From Basidiobolus meristosporus CBS 931.73 (taxonomy: Eukaryota; Basidiobolomycota; Basidiobolomycetes; Basidiobolales; Basidiobolaceae): a stretch of DNA of 64,000 bases. Shown piece after piece: positions 1-10,971 of this stretch. The stretch is from assembly GCA_002104905.1 (NCBI GenBank), contig MCFE01000015.1, positions 124,001 to 188,000 of the forward strand. Direction: 5' to 3'. Numbering within the stretch: the first letter of the stretch is position 1; each line of letters opens with the position of its first letter. The position numbers and the translations under genes were made by a program. Below the pieces are notes generated by a model, which saw only the letters and a list, made by a program, of their open reading frames with translations, had not been told where the DNA came from and ran no database searches.

Positions 1-362
1 GAATATGCTTATTATACTTTTTGGCTTGGACTTTTGCTGATATATGGGCAGTTTCTTAGCATATGTTGTGCACCCAGATATTCTTATATGTTCAACACTT
101 GTACTGTCTCCACACCATGCTCCAAATAAAGCTTAATCACAAAGTATTCTGTACACTTATTCCATTGTGCCATTGATCATAGTGCCAGAAAGTGCTGTAT
201 ATCTTGCTATTAATTTGATATTTTAGGGTCATGTGCATGTCAATTTTGATCCCAAATGGGCACTTTCTGGCACCATCTGTCACTCTTTGGCATGATCAGG
301 CACCATCTGGCATGCTATGGCGCTATTGGGCACTATGTTCAGCTGGAATGATGGAACAAGTC
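1..362. mobile_element. Partial palindromic (foldback/MITE-like) element with 10-bp phased subterminal repeats, cut by window start
   Basis: The right end (around 353-362, ggaacaagtc) matches the end of the complete palindromic element at 9131-9860 (agaacaagtc). Between 258 and 337 there are eight consecutive 10-bp units with consensus TGGCACCATC or close variants; triplets TGG/GGG/TGT/AGG start at 258, 268, 278, 288, 298, 308, 318 and 328. A partial inverted counterpart (agtgccagaaagtgct) lies at about 182-197. The sequence beyond 362 is copia integrase on the minus strand, so this element interrupts that gene. There is no coding capacity. The left end is unclear or outside the window. Confidence 0.55.
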
Positions 363-738
363 TTGTTAAAACTCAAGTTTTTACTGTATACAGCTGTGGC
401 AAATGATTCTTCCCAAAATTCATAGGATAGTTTTGATCATACATCATAGATCTTGCTCTATCAATTATTGATCAGCTTGTGTGTTCTGCTACTCCATGTT
501 GCTGTGAGGTGTAAGGTATATTAGTCACTTGTGTAATCCCATGAGTTTTGCAGAAGTGGGTGAGGAGTTTTGAGTTATTTTCTCCACCATTGTCAGAATA
601 TGTTTTCTTGATTTTTTCAGCAATTTTTCTCTCCATCGTTGGTTTAAGCTCCCCTGAGCTTAGACAGTGCTTCTTCCTTTCTCTCCATGAAGTAGACTCA
701 GGTGTATCATGTATAATCATCAATAAAAGTAATTAAAT
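363..738 (-). pseudogene. Ty1/copia integrase core remnant
   Basis: Read on the minus strand, this encodes a broken copia-type integrase catalytic core. An upstream part in one frame contains an FIDDYT-like motif. A later frame contains SDNGGE, HGI and PYTSQQHGVAEHTS, which are the usual D...E region signatures. The tail after a stop still resembles the conserved continuation (YDQNYPMNF). Two in-frame TGA codons, a further stop and a frameshift show it is dead. The palindromic element on its left and a gypsy LTR fragment on its right truncate it. Confidence 0.75.
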
Positions 739-2799
739 AAGTTACAATATGCCACTTGAATGTTTAAGTTGGATCAGTTTTTAGTTTAGTAGGATGTGCA
801 TTGACTACAGAGCACTCAACTCAGTTACTGTGAGGAATAAGTACCCCATACCTCAGATTAATGTGCTTTTGGACCAACTCAATGGAGCCACTATTTTCAG
901 CAAGATTGACCTCATGTCTGGATACAACCAGAGTAGGTTGAAGCTCAATGACATCCCTAAGACAGCATTCTGGACCAGATATGGACATTACAAGCACTTA
1001 GTCATGAGTTTTGGCCTCACCAATGCCCCTGCAACATTGATGACTCTGATGCAGACTGTCTTCCAGGAGTACCTAGACAAGTTTGTGATAATATACCTAG
1101 ATGACATATTGATATACAGCAAGGCAGAAGATGATCACTTGGTGCACATTGAAAAGGTCTTGAAGAAGCTAAGAGAGAACTAACTACATGGCAAGCTAGC
1201 CAAGTGTGAGTTCTCCAAGGAACATGTTGAATGTCTGGGATACATAGTAACTAGCACAGGAGTAACCTTAGACCTTATAAGGTTGAAGTTATCAAGAATA
1301 TAGAGATGCTATACTAAAGGAGTCAAATGCACTGTAAAGACAGATCATGCCTCCCTCAAGTATATATTTATACAGAAGGTACTCTCTAGAAGAATGACAA
1401 GATGGAGTGAATACATTCAGCAATTTGACTTGGAGATTGTCTACTGCCCTGGAAAAACAACATGGTTGCTGATGCCATATCAAGAATAGATCAAGTTGCA
1501 CAACTCAACTTGGTGCATGAATCTGATTGGCCTAGTCTATTACCAAAGTACTTGGGGGCCAAGCCATTCCTAACAAGGTGGATGAAGATATCAAGAAGAT
1601 AATCCGGGATGAAGCCAGCAAATTTGTAGTACAGGATGAAACACTACCAAATTGTTGATGGAAGCCCCATTACCTATTGCCCTTATGTTTCTCACCTGGA
1701 TTTAATACATAAGCTACACAATGGATGTGGACATCTTGGAGCTGAAGGAACCTGTAGCCTTGTGAAAGCCAGACCATGGTGGCCCAGAATTAAACATGAC
1801 ATTGTGAAGCTAGTGAAAACATGCCCAAATTGCCAAGTTAACTAAGGCCAACCACAGAAAATTGCTGAACCCTTTCCCTTGCAGCCTGTAAGACCATTTG
1901 AGAGATGGGGAATTGACTTTATTGGAAGATTGCCAACTACCAGGAAATGCAACCATTGGATCCTAGTAGCAATTGACCATGCCACTAAATGGCCCATGGC
2001 TGAAGCTTTACCTATAGCCAGTGGACAAGAAGTTGCAAGTTTCATCTACCATGAGATCCTTAAGATGTTTGGTTGCCCTGTAGATATTCTATCCAAAAGA
2101 GGAGCAAACTTTATGGCAAAGATATTGGAAGCTTACCTGGAAATGCAGCAGATCAAACACTTGAAAACCTTGGCATATCACCCCAGAACTAATGGAGTCA
2201 CTGAATGATTTCCCGGATTTTTTGAAAAAATGCTGACCAAGTATACAAATGGAGCTGTCAGTAGATGGGATGAGTATATAGACCAAGCACTCTTTGCATG
2301 CAGAGTCAAAGTATACAACACCACCCAGCAATTGCCATTTTATTTAGTGTATGGATGTGAACCAAGGATTTCACCAGATCTCACACAACCAAAGTTTACA
2401 GACACCTTAGAAGATGAACTCAGTCAGCCAAGTAGACACCAGCAACTGGAACAAAGATGTCAAGAGGCACAGACCAAAGTATCTCAAAGTGCAGAAAAGA
2501 TGAAGAAGAGATTTGATAAGTCTATAGCACCAGAAGCATTGACAGTTGGGAGCTTTGTATTGCTAAGAAACAACACTTGGAAGAAGTTTGAGCCACAATG
2601 GACAATATCATTCAAGATCATCAGAGAGTGTCCATTTGCAACTTACCAACTAGTGGACAAACAAGGCAATATCAGGGAAGATTTAGTGCATAGGGACAGA
2701 CTCAAGCTTGCAAGACTTTTGGATAATACCAAACCATCAAGATATTGGTATCATAAGAATGAGATTCAGGAGAACCCTCTCAACTTTAGCAGGGGAGAA
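739..2799 (+). pseudogene. Ty3/gypsy element copy 1: truncated pol (RT, RNase H tail, integrase)
   Basis: A 5' fragment of the gypsy LTR (about 739-785) is fused directly to reverse transcriptase, so gag, protease and the start of RT are missing. RT motifs [15 protein letters not shown] and YLDDILIYS are present (794-1183). At about 1298 the frame jumps to the end of RNase H (KTDHASLK). The integrase follows: an H2C2 zinc-binding segment (about 1690-1845, ending CPNCQ), the catalytic core (about 1879-2208), and a C-terminal region (2230-2832) that stays open over about 200 codons into the LTR. Internal stops and frameshifts make it non-functional. It is highly similar to copy 2 (4217-7089), which retains gag. 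Confidence 0.85.
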
Positions 2800-3188
2800 T
2801 GTTTTGATCTGCCACTTGAATGTTTAAGTTAGATCAGATTTAGTCAAATTAACTAGTTATATGTTTAGGTTATCAGTATATCAGTATTATCTATCCAATT
2901 AGCAGTATTATCTATCCAGTCAGTAGCATTAGTCAGCAAATGAATCAGCAGATCCTTATCAGACAGAAATAGATATATTAGGTAGGATCTTATTGGGTGA
3001 TGATGATGCAATCAAACAAGTCATCAGCCACAGACTAAATTAGGAAATCCAATTAGTCAGCAATTGAGCTGGCAAAATATATACAAGGAGCTGCTGGAAT
3101 CTCAATAACAATCAGTTCAAGTTTTTGTGAATACAATACTAGCTAAACTCCCTGTTCCTCTACAACTCTTATATCAAGACTTGTAACA
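2800..3188 (+). repeat. Ty3/gypsy LTR, shared between copies 1 and 2
   Basis: The repeat begins tgttttgatc and ends gtaaca (TG...CA). It is preceded by a purine tract (aggggagaa, 2791-2799) typical of a PPT and followed directly by a TGG-starting candidate primer-binding site. It closely matches the 3' copy at 7090-7458 over its length, including the internal gttatcagtat and caatactagct stretches. It is therefore both the 3' LTR of copy 1 and the 5' LTR of copy 2. It is 389 bp, against 369 bp for its partner. Confidence 0.85.
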
Positions 3189-3189
3189 T

Positions 3190-3207
3190 TGGCAGCAGCA
3201 ATAACCA
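3190..3207 (+). promoter_or_regulatory. Candidate minus-strand primer-binding site of gypsy copy 2
   Basis: The sequence tggcagcagcaataacc starts 2 nt after the CA end of the LTR, where Ty3-type elements place a PBS complementary to a tRNA 3' end; TGG pairs with CCA. The tRNA is not identified. Support comes only from position and the TGG start. Confidence 0.45.
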
Positions 3208-3249
3208 GAAACATACCTCCTGAAGAAAGAAGAGGCCTCCCTCAATATG

Positions 3250-4210
3250 TCTGACAATCAAGAATCAAAGAATGCTATGCAACAAATCCTAGCCCAGTAG
3301 CAACAGTTACTACAGATCCTTAACCAGCCGCAACAAGGAATGACTACAATGGCCCAAAGCCAGCAAAACCCTGTCAAGAGTAACTTTAGTGTGAAGGTCA
3401 ACCTGTACCATGGTAGAGTCAATGAAAACCTGGGAACTTGGCTTTTCCAGATTGAAGAAGCTTTCAAGGCTAAAGGAATTGCTCCAGTAAGCAAGTTATA
3501 TTATGCAGCTTCTTACCTGGCAGATGCAGCTTCACAGTGGTACCACAGCAAGATCAGGTCAGCCACAATGATGGGATGCTCTGCAACCCCTACCTGGTTG
3601 AGTTTGTGTTGGAAATTCAGGATGCCTTTGAGCCCCTACACCAACAGACACTACTAAGAAGAAAGTTGAAGACACTCATAAAGAAAGGAATGGTCCAAGA
3701 GTACATATATGAATATAGATGTCTACTTGGACAAACTGAAAGAATGGACCCTCTGGATCAAGTTGAATACTTCATTGATGAGTTGAAAGAAAGAACTTGT
3801 AAGGAAGTGAATTATTGAAGACCTCAGACTATTGAAGAAGCCATCTAGATTGCTATTGACTGTGACTCAGCTATGTTTGGAGTTGGGAAGCCCACAATGA
3901 CAAATCAGAGACGTTACAATTGCTATGAAAGAAGACAATTAGAAGCAGTGCCAAAGAAAATAGACACTATGCAGAAGAATCCTACCTCAGAAGAATGCAA
4001 GAGGAAAGGACTTTGCTTCAGCTGCCATCAGCAGGGACATATTGCAAAGTACTGCCCTCAGAGAAGAAATGGACATTGGCCATTGAGAGCCTTAGCTATA
4101 TTGAAGCCCTGGAGCATAATAACATGGAGGATGAACTTGAGGACTCAGAACTCACCTTCCATATAACAGAAGAATACCTATCCCTGATGACCTCCAACTC
4201 AGGAAAGCTA
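3250..4210 (+). pseudogene. Ty3/gypsy gag of copy 2
   Basis: Three overlapping open segments (3340-3657, 3537-3818, 3873-4166) form a gag polyprotein broken by frameshifts and stops. The first has a retrotransposon-gag-like core (about 3380-3560) rich in charged and aromatic residues (NLGTWLFQIEEAF, ASYLADAASQWY). The third ends with a CCHC zinc knuckle (CFSCHQQGHIAKYC, about 4015-4056). There is no intact start-to-stop frame. Confidence 0.8.
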
Positions 4211-4216
4211 TGATAC

Positions 4217-7089
4217 TTGAATGGAGTAATAAATGGAGTACCTGCTAAGATCATGATTGACTCAGGAGCATTGCATGAGTACATGTCACAGCAATTTGCT
4301 TTGAAAGCTGGAATCTACTTGGAACCCACCAAATCAACTTCAGTCTCAACAGCTGATGGGAACTCTCACATTATCAACCGTATTACTCAGCCAGTAAGGA
4401 TGAACATCAATGACTATGAAGAAGATCTATAGGCCTATATTTTTGGGAACTGCATGTTTGACCTTGTACTTGGGAAAACCTGACTCTTTTGTTGTAATCC
4501 ATCATTCAACTGGAGAACCCATGCCACCCAGATCCAAAAGGACAACAAGACATATGAGCTATTACCTGGCAGACTGGATTTTAACTTGGTCAATTCCAGT
4601 GTGTGTGAAACAAGTGAGCTTAGCAAGACACAGTTCTGTAGACCACTACAAAAAGGCACCCAGATGTTCCGCATGGCAGTATTACAGGTGGAGTCTTCTA
4701 CTCCCATACCCCAGAAGGTCCAGACTCTTCTGAAGGAATATTCAGATGTATTTTCAGAAGAGCTTGTAAGCCTACCACCAGTCAGAGACATGGATCATGC
4801 CATTGAAACAGGAGATAGCCCTCCAGTGAGTAAGATACCTTACAGACTGAGTCCATTGGAGTTGGAAGAGATGAAGAGACAAATAGATCAGTTACTAGAG
4901 CAAGGATATATCAGGCCTGCAAGTCACCTTGGGGAGCACCAATACTTTTTGTGAAGAGGAAGGATGGAACACTTAAGATGTACATTGCCTACAGAGCCCT
5001 CAACTCAGTTACCATGAAGAATAAGTACCCCATACCTTGGATTGATGAGCTCTTGGACCAACTCAATGGAGCCACTAATTTCAGCAAGATTGACCTTGTG
5101 TCAGGATACAACTAGATTAGGGTGAAGCCAGAAGACATCTCTAAGACAGCATTCAGGACCAGATATGGACATTACAAGTACTTAGTAATAAGTTTTGGCC
5201 TCACTAATGCCCCTGCGACATTTATGACCTTGATGCAGACTGTCTTCCAGGAGTACTTGGACAGGTTTGTCATAATCTACCTAGATGATATATTGATATA
5301 CAGCAAGACAGAAGAGGATCACTTAGTGCACATTGAAAAGGTCTTGAAGAAGCTAAGTGAGAACAAGCTTTATGGCAAGCTACCCAAGTGTGAATTCTTC
5401 AAGGAACACATTGAATATCTGGGACACATAGTGACTAGCACAGGATTAACCTTAGACCCTAATAAGGTTCAAGTTATCAAGAATCTGAAGCAGCCCCATA
5501 GCATATCAGAGCTCAGATCATTCCTTGGAATGGTTTCCTATTGTTGGAGATTTGTCAAGTTCTTTGCAAGTATTGCAGCCCCTTTAACTGATATCCTCAA
5601 GAAAGACAATACCTACAAGTGGGACATAGCTTGTGAAACTGACTTCCAAACACTCAAGAATGAGCTTGCTAAGCTGCCATGACAGGAAGGAGTGAATACA
5701 TTCAGCAATTTGACTTGGAGATTGTCTACTGCCTTGGAAAAAACAACATGGTTGCTGACACCTTATCAAGATTAGATCAAGTTGCACAACTCAACTTGGT
5801 GCATGAATCAGATTGGCCTAGCCTATTACCAAAGTACTTGAAGGACCAAGCCATTGCTAATGAGGTGGATGAAGATATCAAGAAGAGTATCTGGGATGAA
5901 GCCAGCTAATTTGTAGTACAGGATGAAACACTCTATCAAATTGTGGATGGAAGGCCTATTGCCTATTGCCCTTATGTTTCTTGCCTAGATATAATACATA
6001 AGCAACACAATAGATATGGACATGTTGGAATTGAAGGAACCTATAGTCTTGTGAAAGCCAGAGCATGGTGGCCCAGAATGAAACAAGACATTGAGAAGTT
6101 AGTAAAAGCATGCCCAAATTGCCAAATCAACCAAGGCCGACCACAGAGATTTGCTTAACTCTTTCCCTTGGAGCCTGTAAGACCATTTGAGAAATGGGGA
6201 ATTGACTTTATTGGAAGACTGCCAACTACCAGGAAATGCAACCATTGGATCCTAGTAGCAATTGACCATACAACTAAATAGCCAGTGGCTAAAGCTGTAC
6301 CTATAGCCAGTGAATAAGAAGTTGCAAGTTTCATCTACCATGTGATCCTGATGAAGTGTGGATGCCCTGTAGAGATTCTATCCAATAGAAGTGCAAACTT
6401 TATGGCAAAGACATTGGAAGCTTACCTGGAAATGCAGCAGATCAAACACTTGAAAACCTTGGCATATCACCCCAGAACTAATGAAGTCACTGAACGGTTT
6501 GATGGATTTTTTTCAAAGAATGCTGACCAAGTATGCAAATGGAGTTGTCAGTAGATGGGATGAGTATATAGACCAAGCACTCTTTGCATGCAGAGTTAGA
6601 GTACACAACACCACCCAGCAATCACCATTTTACTTAGTGTATGGATGTGAACCAAGGATTCCAGTACATCTCACACAACCATAGCTTACATATACCTTAG
6701 AAGATGAACTCAATCAGCCAAGTAGACACCAGCAACTGGAACAAAGATGTCAAGAGGCACAGACCAAAGTATCTCAAAGTGCAGAAAAGATGAAGCAGAG
6801 ATTTGATAAGACTATAGCACCAGAAGCATTGACAGTTGGGAACTTTGTATTGCTAAGAAACAACACTTGAAAGAAGGTTGAGCCACAATGGACAGGACCA
6901 TTTAAGATCATCAGAGAATGTCCATTTGTAACCTACCAACTAGTGGACAAACAAGGCAATATCAGGGAAGACTTATTGCATAGGGACAAACTCAAGCTTG
7001 CAAGACTTGCTGATACTACTGAACCATCAAGATATTGGTATCACAAGAAAGACATTCAGGAGAACCCTCTCAACTTTAGCATGGGAGAG
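4217..7089 (+). pseudogene. Ty3/gypsy pol of copy 2: protease, RT, RNase H tail, integrase
   Basis: A retropepsin with an IDSGA active site lies near 4256. RT begins around 4770 ([15 protein letters not shown]) and carries [10 protein letters not shown] and YLDDILIYS (near 5280). At about 5680 the sequence jumps from the RT thumb/connection (ETDFQTLKNELA) straight to the end of RNase H (SEYIQQFDLEIVY, GKNNMVADTLSRL), so most of RNase H is deleted. The integrase zinc region is at 5943-6158 (CPNCQ), the core at about 6180-6520, and the C-terminal part at 6481-7134. Several stops are present (for example at 5115, 5680, 6156, 6314), so the copy is non-autonomous. Confidence 0.85.
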
Positions 7090-7458
7090 TGTTATGATCT
7101 GCTGCTTGAATGCTTAAGTTGGATCAGTTTTTAGTCAAATCAATTAGTTATATGTTTATGTTATCAGTATATTGGTATTATCTAGCAAATCAGTAGCATT
7201 AGTCAGCAACTGAATCAGCAGATCCTTATCAGACAGAAGTAGATATACTAGGTACGATCTTATTGGGTGATGATGATGCAATCAAATGAGTCATCAGCCA
7301 CAGCCTACATTAGAAAATATAATTAGTCAGCAATTGATCTGGCAAAAGATATTTAAGGAACTGCTAGAATCTCAATAAAAATCAGTTCAAGTTTTAGTGA
7401 ATACAATACTAGCTCAACTCCCTATTCCTCTACAGCTCTTATAGCAAGACTTACAACA
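7090..7458 (+). repeat. Ty3/gypsy 3' LTR of copy 2
   Basis: Begins tgttatgatc after the purine-rich tract gcatgggagag and ends ttacaaca. It matches the LTR at 2800-3188 apart from a deletion of about 20 bp and scattered changes. The outer flank from 7459 is a fragment of the accessory gene, so the gypsy array lies next to or inside a copy of that gene. Confidence 0.85.
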
Positions 7459-7772
7459 CAGTGAAGGACCTGGCAGTGCTAAATATGTGTGGCTACCCCA
7501 GGAGCCCATCACAGCATGGGCAGAGAGCTTGAAACAAGCAGAAAAGAAGCAGCAGGCTGCCTGCAGAGTGCCAGTAAGGGACATGCAGGCCAAAACAGAT
7601 GCATTGGATCAGCATTTATTAAGGACAAAATGTAGCTCAATACAAGAAGTACTCAGACAAATCAGCAGTGAAAGACCTGACAGTGTTTAAGGAAAAGGTA
7701 AAGGGAAACAAATCTACCCATGCCAGAGACAGGGATGCATGAGAAAAAAGCTGCAATTCTTACCAAATAACA
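7459..7772 (+). pseudogene. Fragment of the repeated transposon accessory gene
   Basis: Homologous to the middle of the minus-strand accessory gene (compare about 13810-14115). Shared landmarks are QEP-[IV]-T, a [KQ]QAEKK segment, KCSSIQEVLRQ and SSERP. It begins abruptly at the gypsy LTR and ends abruptly at about 7772, where the related copy continues. The only open stretch is 67 codons (7487-7690). Function is unknown. Confidence 0.7.
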
Positions 7773-8035
7773 CTGTAAGCCTTAGTGTGTAAGTCATCCC
7801 TCACTTTATGTGAGATTACTAGTTGTAAGTGCCTCTATATTAGGCAAGTACCCGCGCCAGTGCCTGTGACACATGATCAACTTGTGTCACCATCCCTACC
7901 ATTTTCATACCATATATGGTATCCCTATGTTACACAGGCTTCAGAGTACTGATTCCTGATTGGTTGGATGTGCTGTGCCTCTCAGACCCTTCTGGCACCT
8001 ACTTATAACATTCTTTGGTCATTCTGATGTCGTTA

Positions 8036-8310
8036 AGATTTCTATTGATCACTGGAACACCATGATTAGTAATGACTTAGCCAGTGAGAGAAGTATATAA
8101 GGGAGGCTATCCCTCAACAATAAACCATCATCCCTTTTATCAATATACCAACTTGTTAATTAGTGTGATCACTGCTACCTGCTGCTACCTGTACTTCCAA
8201 CCCCAGACCACAGGACCCTCCCAGAAAGCCACACTGACAACCCACTGACCTTGGAGGCACTACTTGTGAGGAATACTGAGTAGGTATCTTTTATTATATT
8301 TGATTCTTTC
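8036..8310 (+). repeat. Left arm of a large inverted repeat, LTR-like
   Basis: Inverted partner of 8695-8985; shared landmarks are ctggaacaccatgattagta, tataagggaggctatccctc and aaaccatcatccctttta. Read on the plus strand the arm holds tatataagg (8094-8102) and, about 25 bp later, an aataaa signal. This order resembles the promoter and polyadenylation core of an LTR. The 385-bp spacer (8311-8694) has no convincing gene. The region 7773-8035 just upstream may be the rest of the U3, but I cannot fix its boundary. Confidence 0.6.
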
Positions 8311-8694
8311 CCAAGTTTGTTCTTGTACAGGCAAAGATACTTTTCTGTCTTTGTAACTACTGACCACAGCTGCATTCTTATCAAGTCCATGCTGGTGGAG
8401 TTTACAGTTGTTTTGACTTTTGAAGCTCTAGTACATTTACATCTCAAAGGACGCTGAACCCAGCACATACTTTTGTTAAGATGCCAACTAAGCTGGGATT
8501 GTGGCTCAATAGTTTTCCCTTGACAAGCTTGTGGCTTTATTCCCCATCACATCAGATTAGAGACAGAACCCAAGTATTCCTAGCAAGCTTTTGCCAGAGG
8601 TTATTGCACCCAGTGTACACTCCACACACAAAACACTTGAGAAGTGTTGGATGTATCTCTCCCTTAGACCTATACACCACCACAGTGCTGTGGT

Positions 8695-8985
8695 TGGGAA
8701 AGTATCAAATATAATAAAAGATACCTACTCTGAGTATTCCTCAGAAGTAGTGCCTCCATGGTCAGTTGGCTGTCAGCGTGGTTTTCTGGGAGGGTCCTGT
8801 GGTCTGGGGTTGGAAGTACAGGTAGCAGCAGGTAGCAGTGATCACACTAATTAACAAGTTGGTATATTGATAAAAGGGATGATGGTTTATTGTTGAGGGA
8901 TAGCCTCCCTTATATACTTTTCTCACTGGTTATGTGGTTACTAATCATGGTGTTCCAGAAGGTTCCAGATATCAATAGAAGTCCT
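8695..8985 (-). repeat. Right arm of the large inverted repeat, LTR-like in minus orientation
   Basis: Reverse complement of 8036-8310 with scattered substitutions and a short insertion near 8957-8965. Its outer end meets copia RNase H coding sequence at about 8986, so the repeat interrupts that gene on its 5' side. Confidence 0.6.
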
Positions 8986-9965
8986 ATTACAGATTTAGGC
9001 CTATGTCAAAAAACACCTATTGCATTATTTCAATATAATCAAGGATGTATACAATTAGGTAGAAATCCAACTTTTCATGCTAGAACCAAGCACATAGATA
9101 TTAGACATCATTTCATATGTGAAGCTATGTGACTTGTTCTGCTGGATAGTGCCACATTGAGCCATGAGTGCCAAATGATGTCACAGTGTGCCAGAGAGGC
9201 CAAGTGAGCCTATACTTGGCCACAGAGTGTGAAACATAGATCTGCATCTTTATGCAAAGCATCACCTGTGTTTCTTCTATTATGCAGGAGAAAATCCATT
9301 TTTTGACTTTTTTTTAGGTCAAAGTAGTACAGGATGTGCAAGAGCACTAAAGGATTTAAGATTTGCATCTGGTACTCAATACCCATGGCACTCTGAATCT
9401 AGCTCCTGTAGCTTGTAACATGTCACAAAAATGCATGGCATTATCTTGGTCCACTGGTACTATCTGGCACTATATTTAAATATTAGCCCTAAAGTAAGAT
9501 CAATACAAAGCACTTATAGTCCCAGATAGTACCAGTGGACCAAGAGAGTGCCATGCATTTTTGTGACATGTTACAATCCACAGGAGCTAGATTCAGAGTG
9601 CCATGGGTATTGAGTACCAGATGCAAATCTTAAATCCTTTAGTGCTCTTGCACATCCTGTACTACTTTGACCTAAAAAAAAAAGTCAAAAAATGGATTTT
9701 CTCCATCACAATGAGTGAAACACAGGGGCTGCTTTGCATGAAGATGCAGATCTATGTTTCAAACTCTGTGGCTAAGTGTAGGCTCACTTGGACTCCCTGG
9801 CACACTATGGCATCATTTGGCACTCATGGCTCAATGTGGCACTATCCAACAGAACAAGTCTATAGGGAATAACTTAGTTAGCTTAGTTTACTGTCCTACA
9901 GATGAAATGACTGCAGAAATACTTACCAAACCATTAGCTAGAGACAAGTTTGAATAACTTAGTTC
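8986..9965 (+). pseudogene. Ty1/copia RNase H C-terminus, split by a palindromic element
   Basis: The first part (8986-9130) encodes the copia RNase H signature NQGCIQL...FHARTKHIDI. The second part (about 9861-9954) encodes the closing motif CPTDEMTAEILTKPLARDKF. The two are separated by a 730-bp hairpin element. Removing that element and one copy of a TAT duplication puts the halves back in one frame. The upstream RT/RNase H is missing, cut by the inverted repeat. The copia LTR at 10008 follows. Confidence 0.8.
9131..9860. mobile_element. Palindromic (foldback/MITE-like) element, 730 bp, with phased TGGCA repeats
   Basis: Arms 9132-9467 and 9522-9859 are near-perfect inverted repeats around a 54-nt loop. 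Termini are gacttgttctg / cagaacaagtc. Flanks read gcTATgt and ccTATag-like (tat at 9127-9129 and 9861-9863), consistent with a 3-bp target-site duplication in copia RNase H. The outer arm carries TGG starts at 9798, 9808, 9818, 9827 and 9837, i.e. a 10-bp period. There is no coding capacity. A 3-bp duplication is usual for CACTA elements, but the termini are not CACTA, so class is uncertain. Confidence 0.75.
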
Positions 9966-10007
9966 AAAATTAGGACTATTCAATATGAACATTTAGCTGA
10001 GTGGGAG

Positions 10008-10356
10008 TGTTGTAAAAATTTGCATTTCCACCTAAATAATCATCTAACTTAGTCACTTAGATCATTACCTTTGTATCCTAGAGAATACTGACCAAATTCC
10101 TTGTTGGGATTTACTTAGAATACTTTCACCAAAATACCAGGTACCCAGAACATGAAAATTCTCAAAGTTGTCCAAACAGCCCCAAACTTTGCACACATGT
10201 TCTTGGGACCTTCCTTAACCTATTCTACATGGTTGTAATGCCAAGACCAGGTAAATGTATAAATACTACTTTTACATTCAATAAATCATTAAGTGAAAAC
10301 CACATAATCTACTTGTTCTCCCAATCACTTCCAATATCTCCAAGACTCTTACAGCA
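10008..10356 (+). repeat. Copia-type LTR (plus orientation)
   Basis: Begins tgttgtaaaa and ends cttacagca. It follows the copia RNase H end by about 50 bp, with the purine-rich gagtgggag immediately before it. It is homologous along its length to 20045-20391 and to the inverted copy at 12275-12623. The segment near its 3' end reads tcattaagtgaaaaccacat, shared by all copies. Confidence 0.8.
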
Positions 10357-10369
10357 ACTGTGACCCCAC

Positions 10370-10971
10370 TACAGCACAGCCAGTTCAGCTACACCCCAGT
10401 GAGGTGTATGAGCTTGCTGAGAAAGGCAATCTGTCTGCCACAGTCTCCACATCCTGCATTGCTTACAGAGTGGAGATCCCTCCAACAGATAAAGTGACAA
10501 TGTCAAGAACTCAAACATTAACACAATGCCTTCAGTGGAATTTTGGCACATTAATAGGCACACCAAGAGGTTGTAGCACTTCTTCAAGAGCAGTGCCTAA
10601 GAAAATGCACTTGAATATTGCAAAGATTTATTGCAAAGACTGACAGATGAGGTTCTAGACCTTGCAGTGCTGGCTGAAGACCATGATGTGTGGGAACCAG
10701 TAAATGAACAATGGCATAAAGACATAGGGCTCCTGCCAAAGTCATAGTGACAGAGTGTTACAGCAGAGATACCTACTGAGTATTGGATCTTAATGGAGCT
10801 ACTTGTTGAGTATGGGGTTGGGCTTAATGTTAGTGTATGGTATAGGGACTTGTATTGGTCAATACAATTGGCAATTGAGGTATAACTGAAGCTTCAACAG
10901 AACTAGATCAATTTGTATGCATGAGAAGTAAGAGAAATGGTTGAGTCAGGAAGTAAGGAGTATGAAAAAGA
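10370..10971 (+). pseudogene. Accessory gene fragment, C-terminal part
   Basis: Homologous in plus orientation to the minus-strand sequence 13720-13130 and to 19190-19790. Encoded landmarks are QLHPSEVYELAEKGNLS, VEIPPTDK and SSRAVPK, followed in other frames by a conserved region on a leucine- and tryptophan-rich pattern (for example EPVNEQWHK). Stops and frameshifts are scattered. A minus-oriented LTR piece ends it at 10972. Confidence 0.65.

Noticed and set aside
8470-8580. tRNA- or SINE-like A-box motif (gggattgtggctcaatag) in the inverted-repeat spacer
   Set aside because: No acceptable B-box (GGTTCRANTCC) follows at the right distance and no cloverleaf could be folded by eye.
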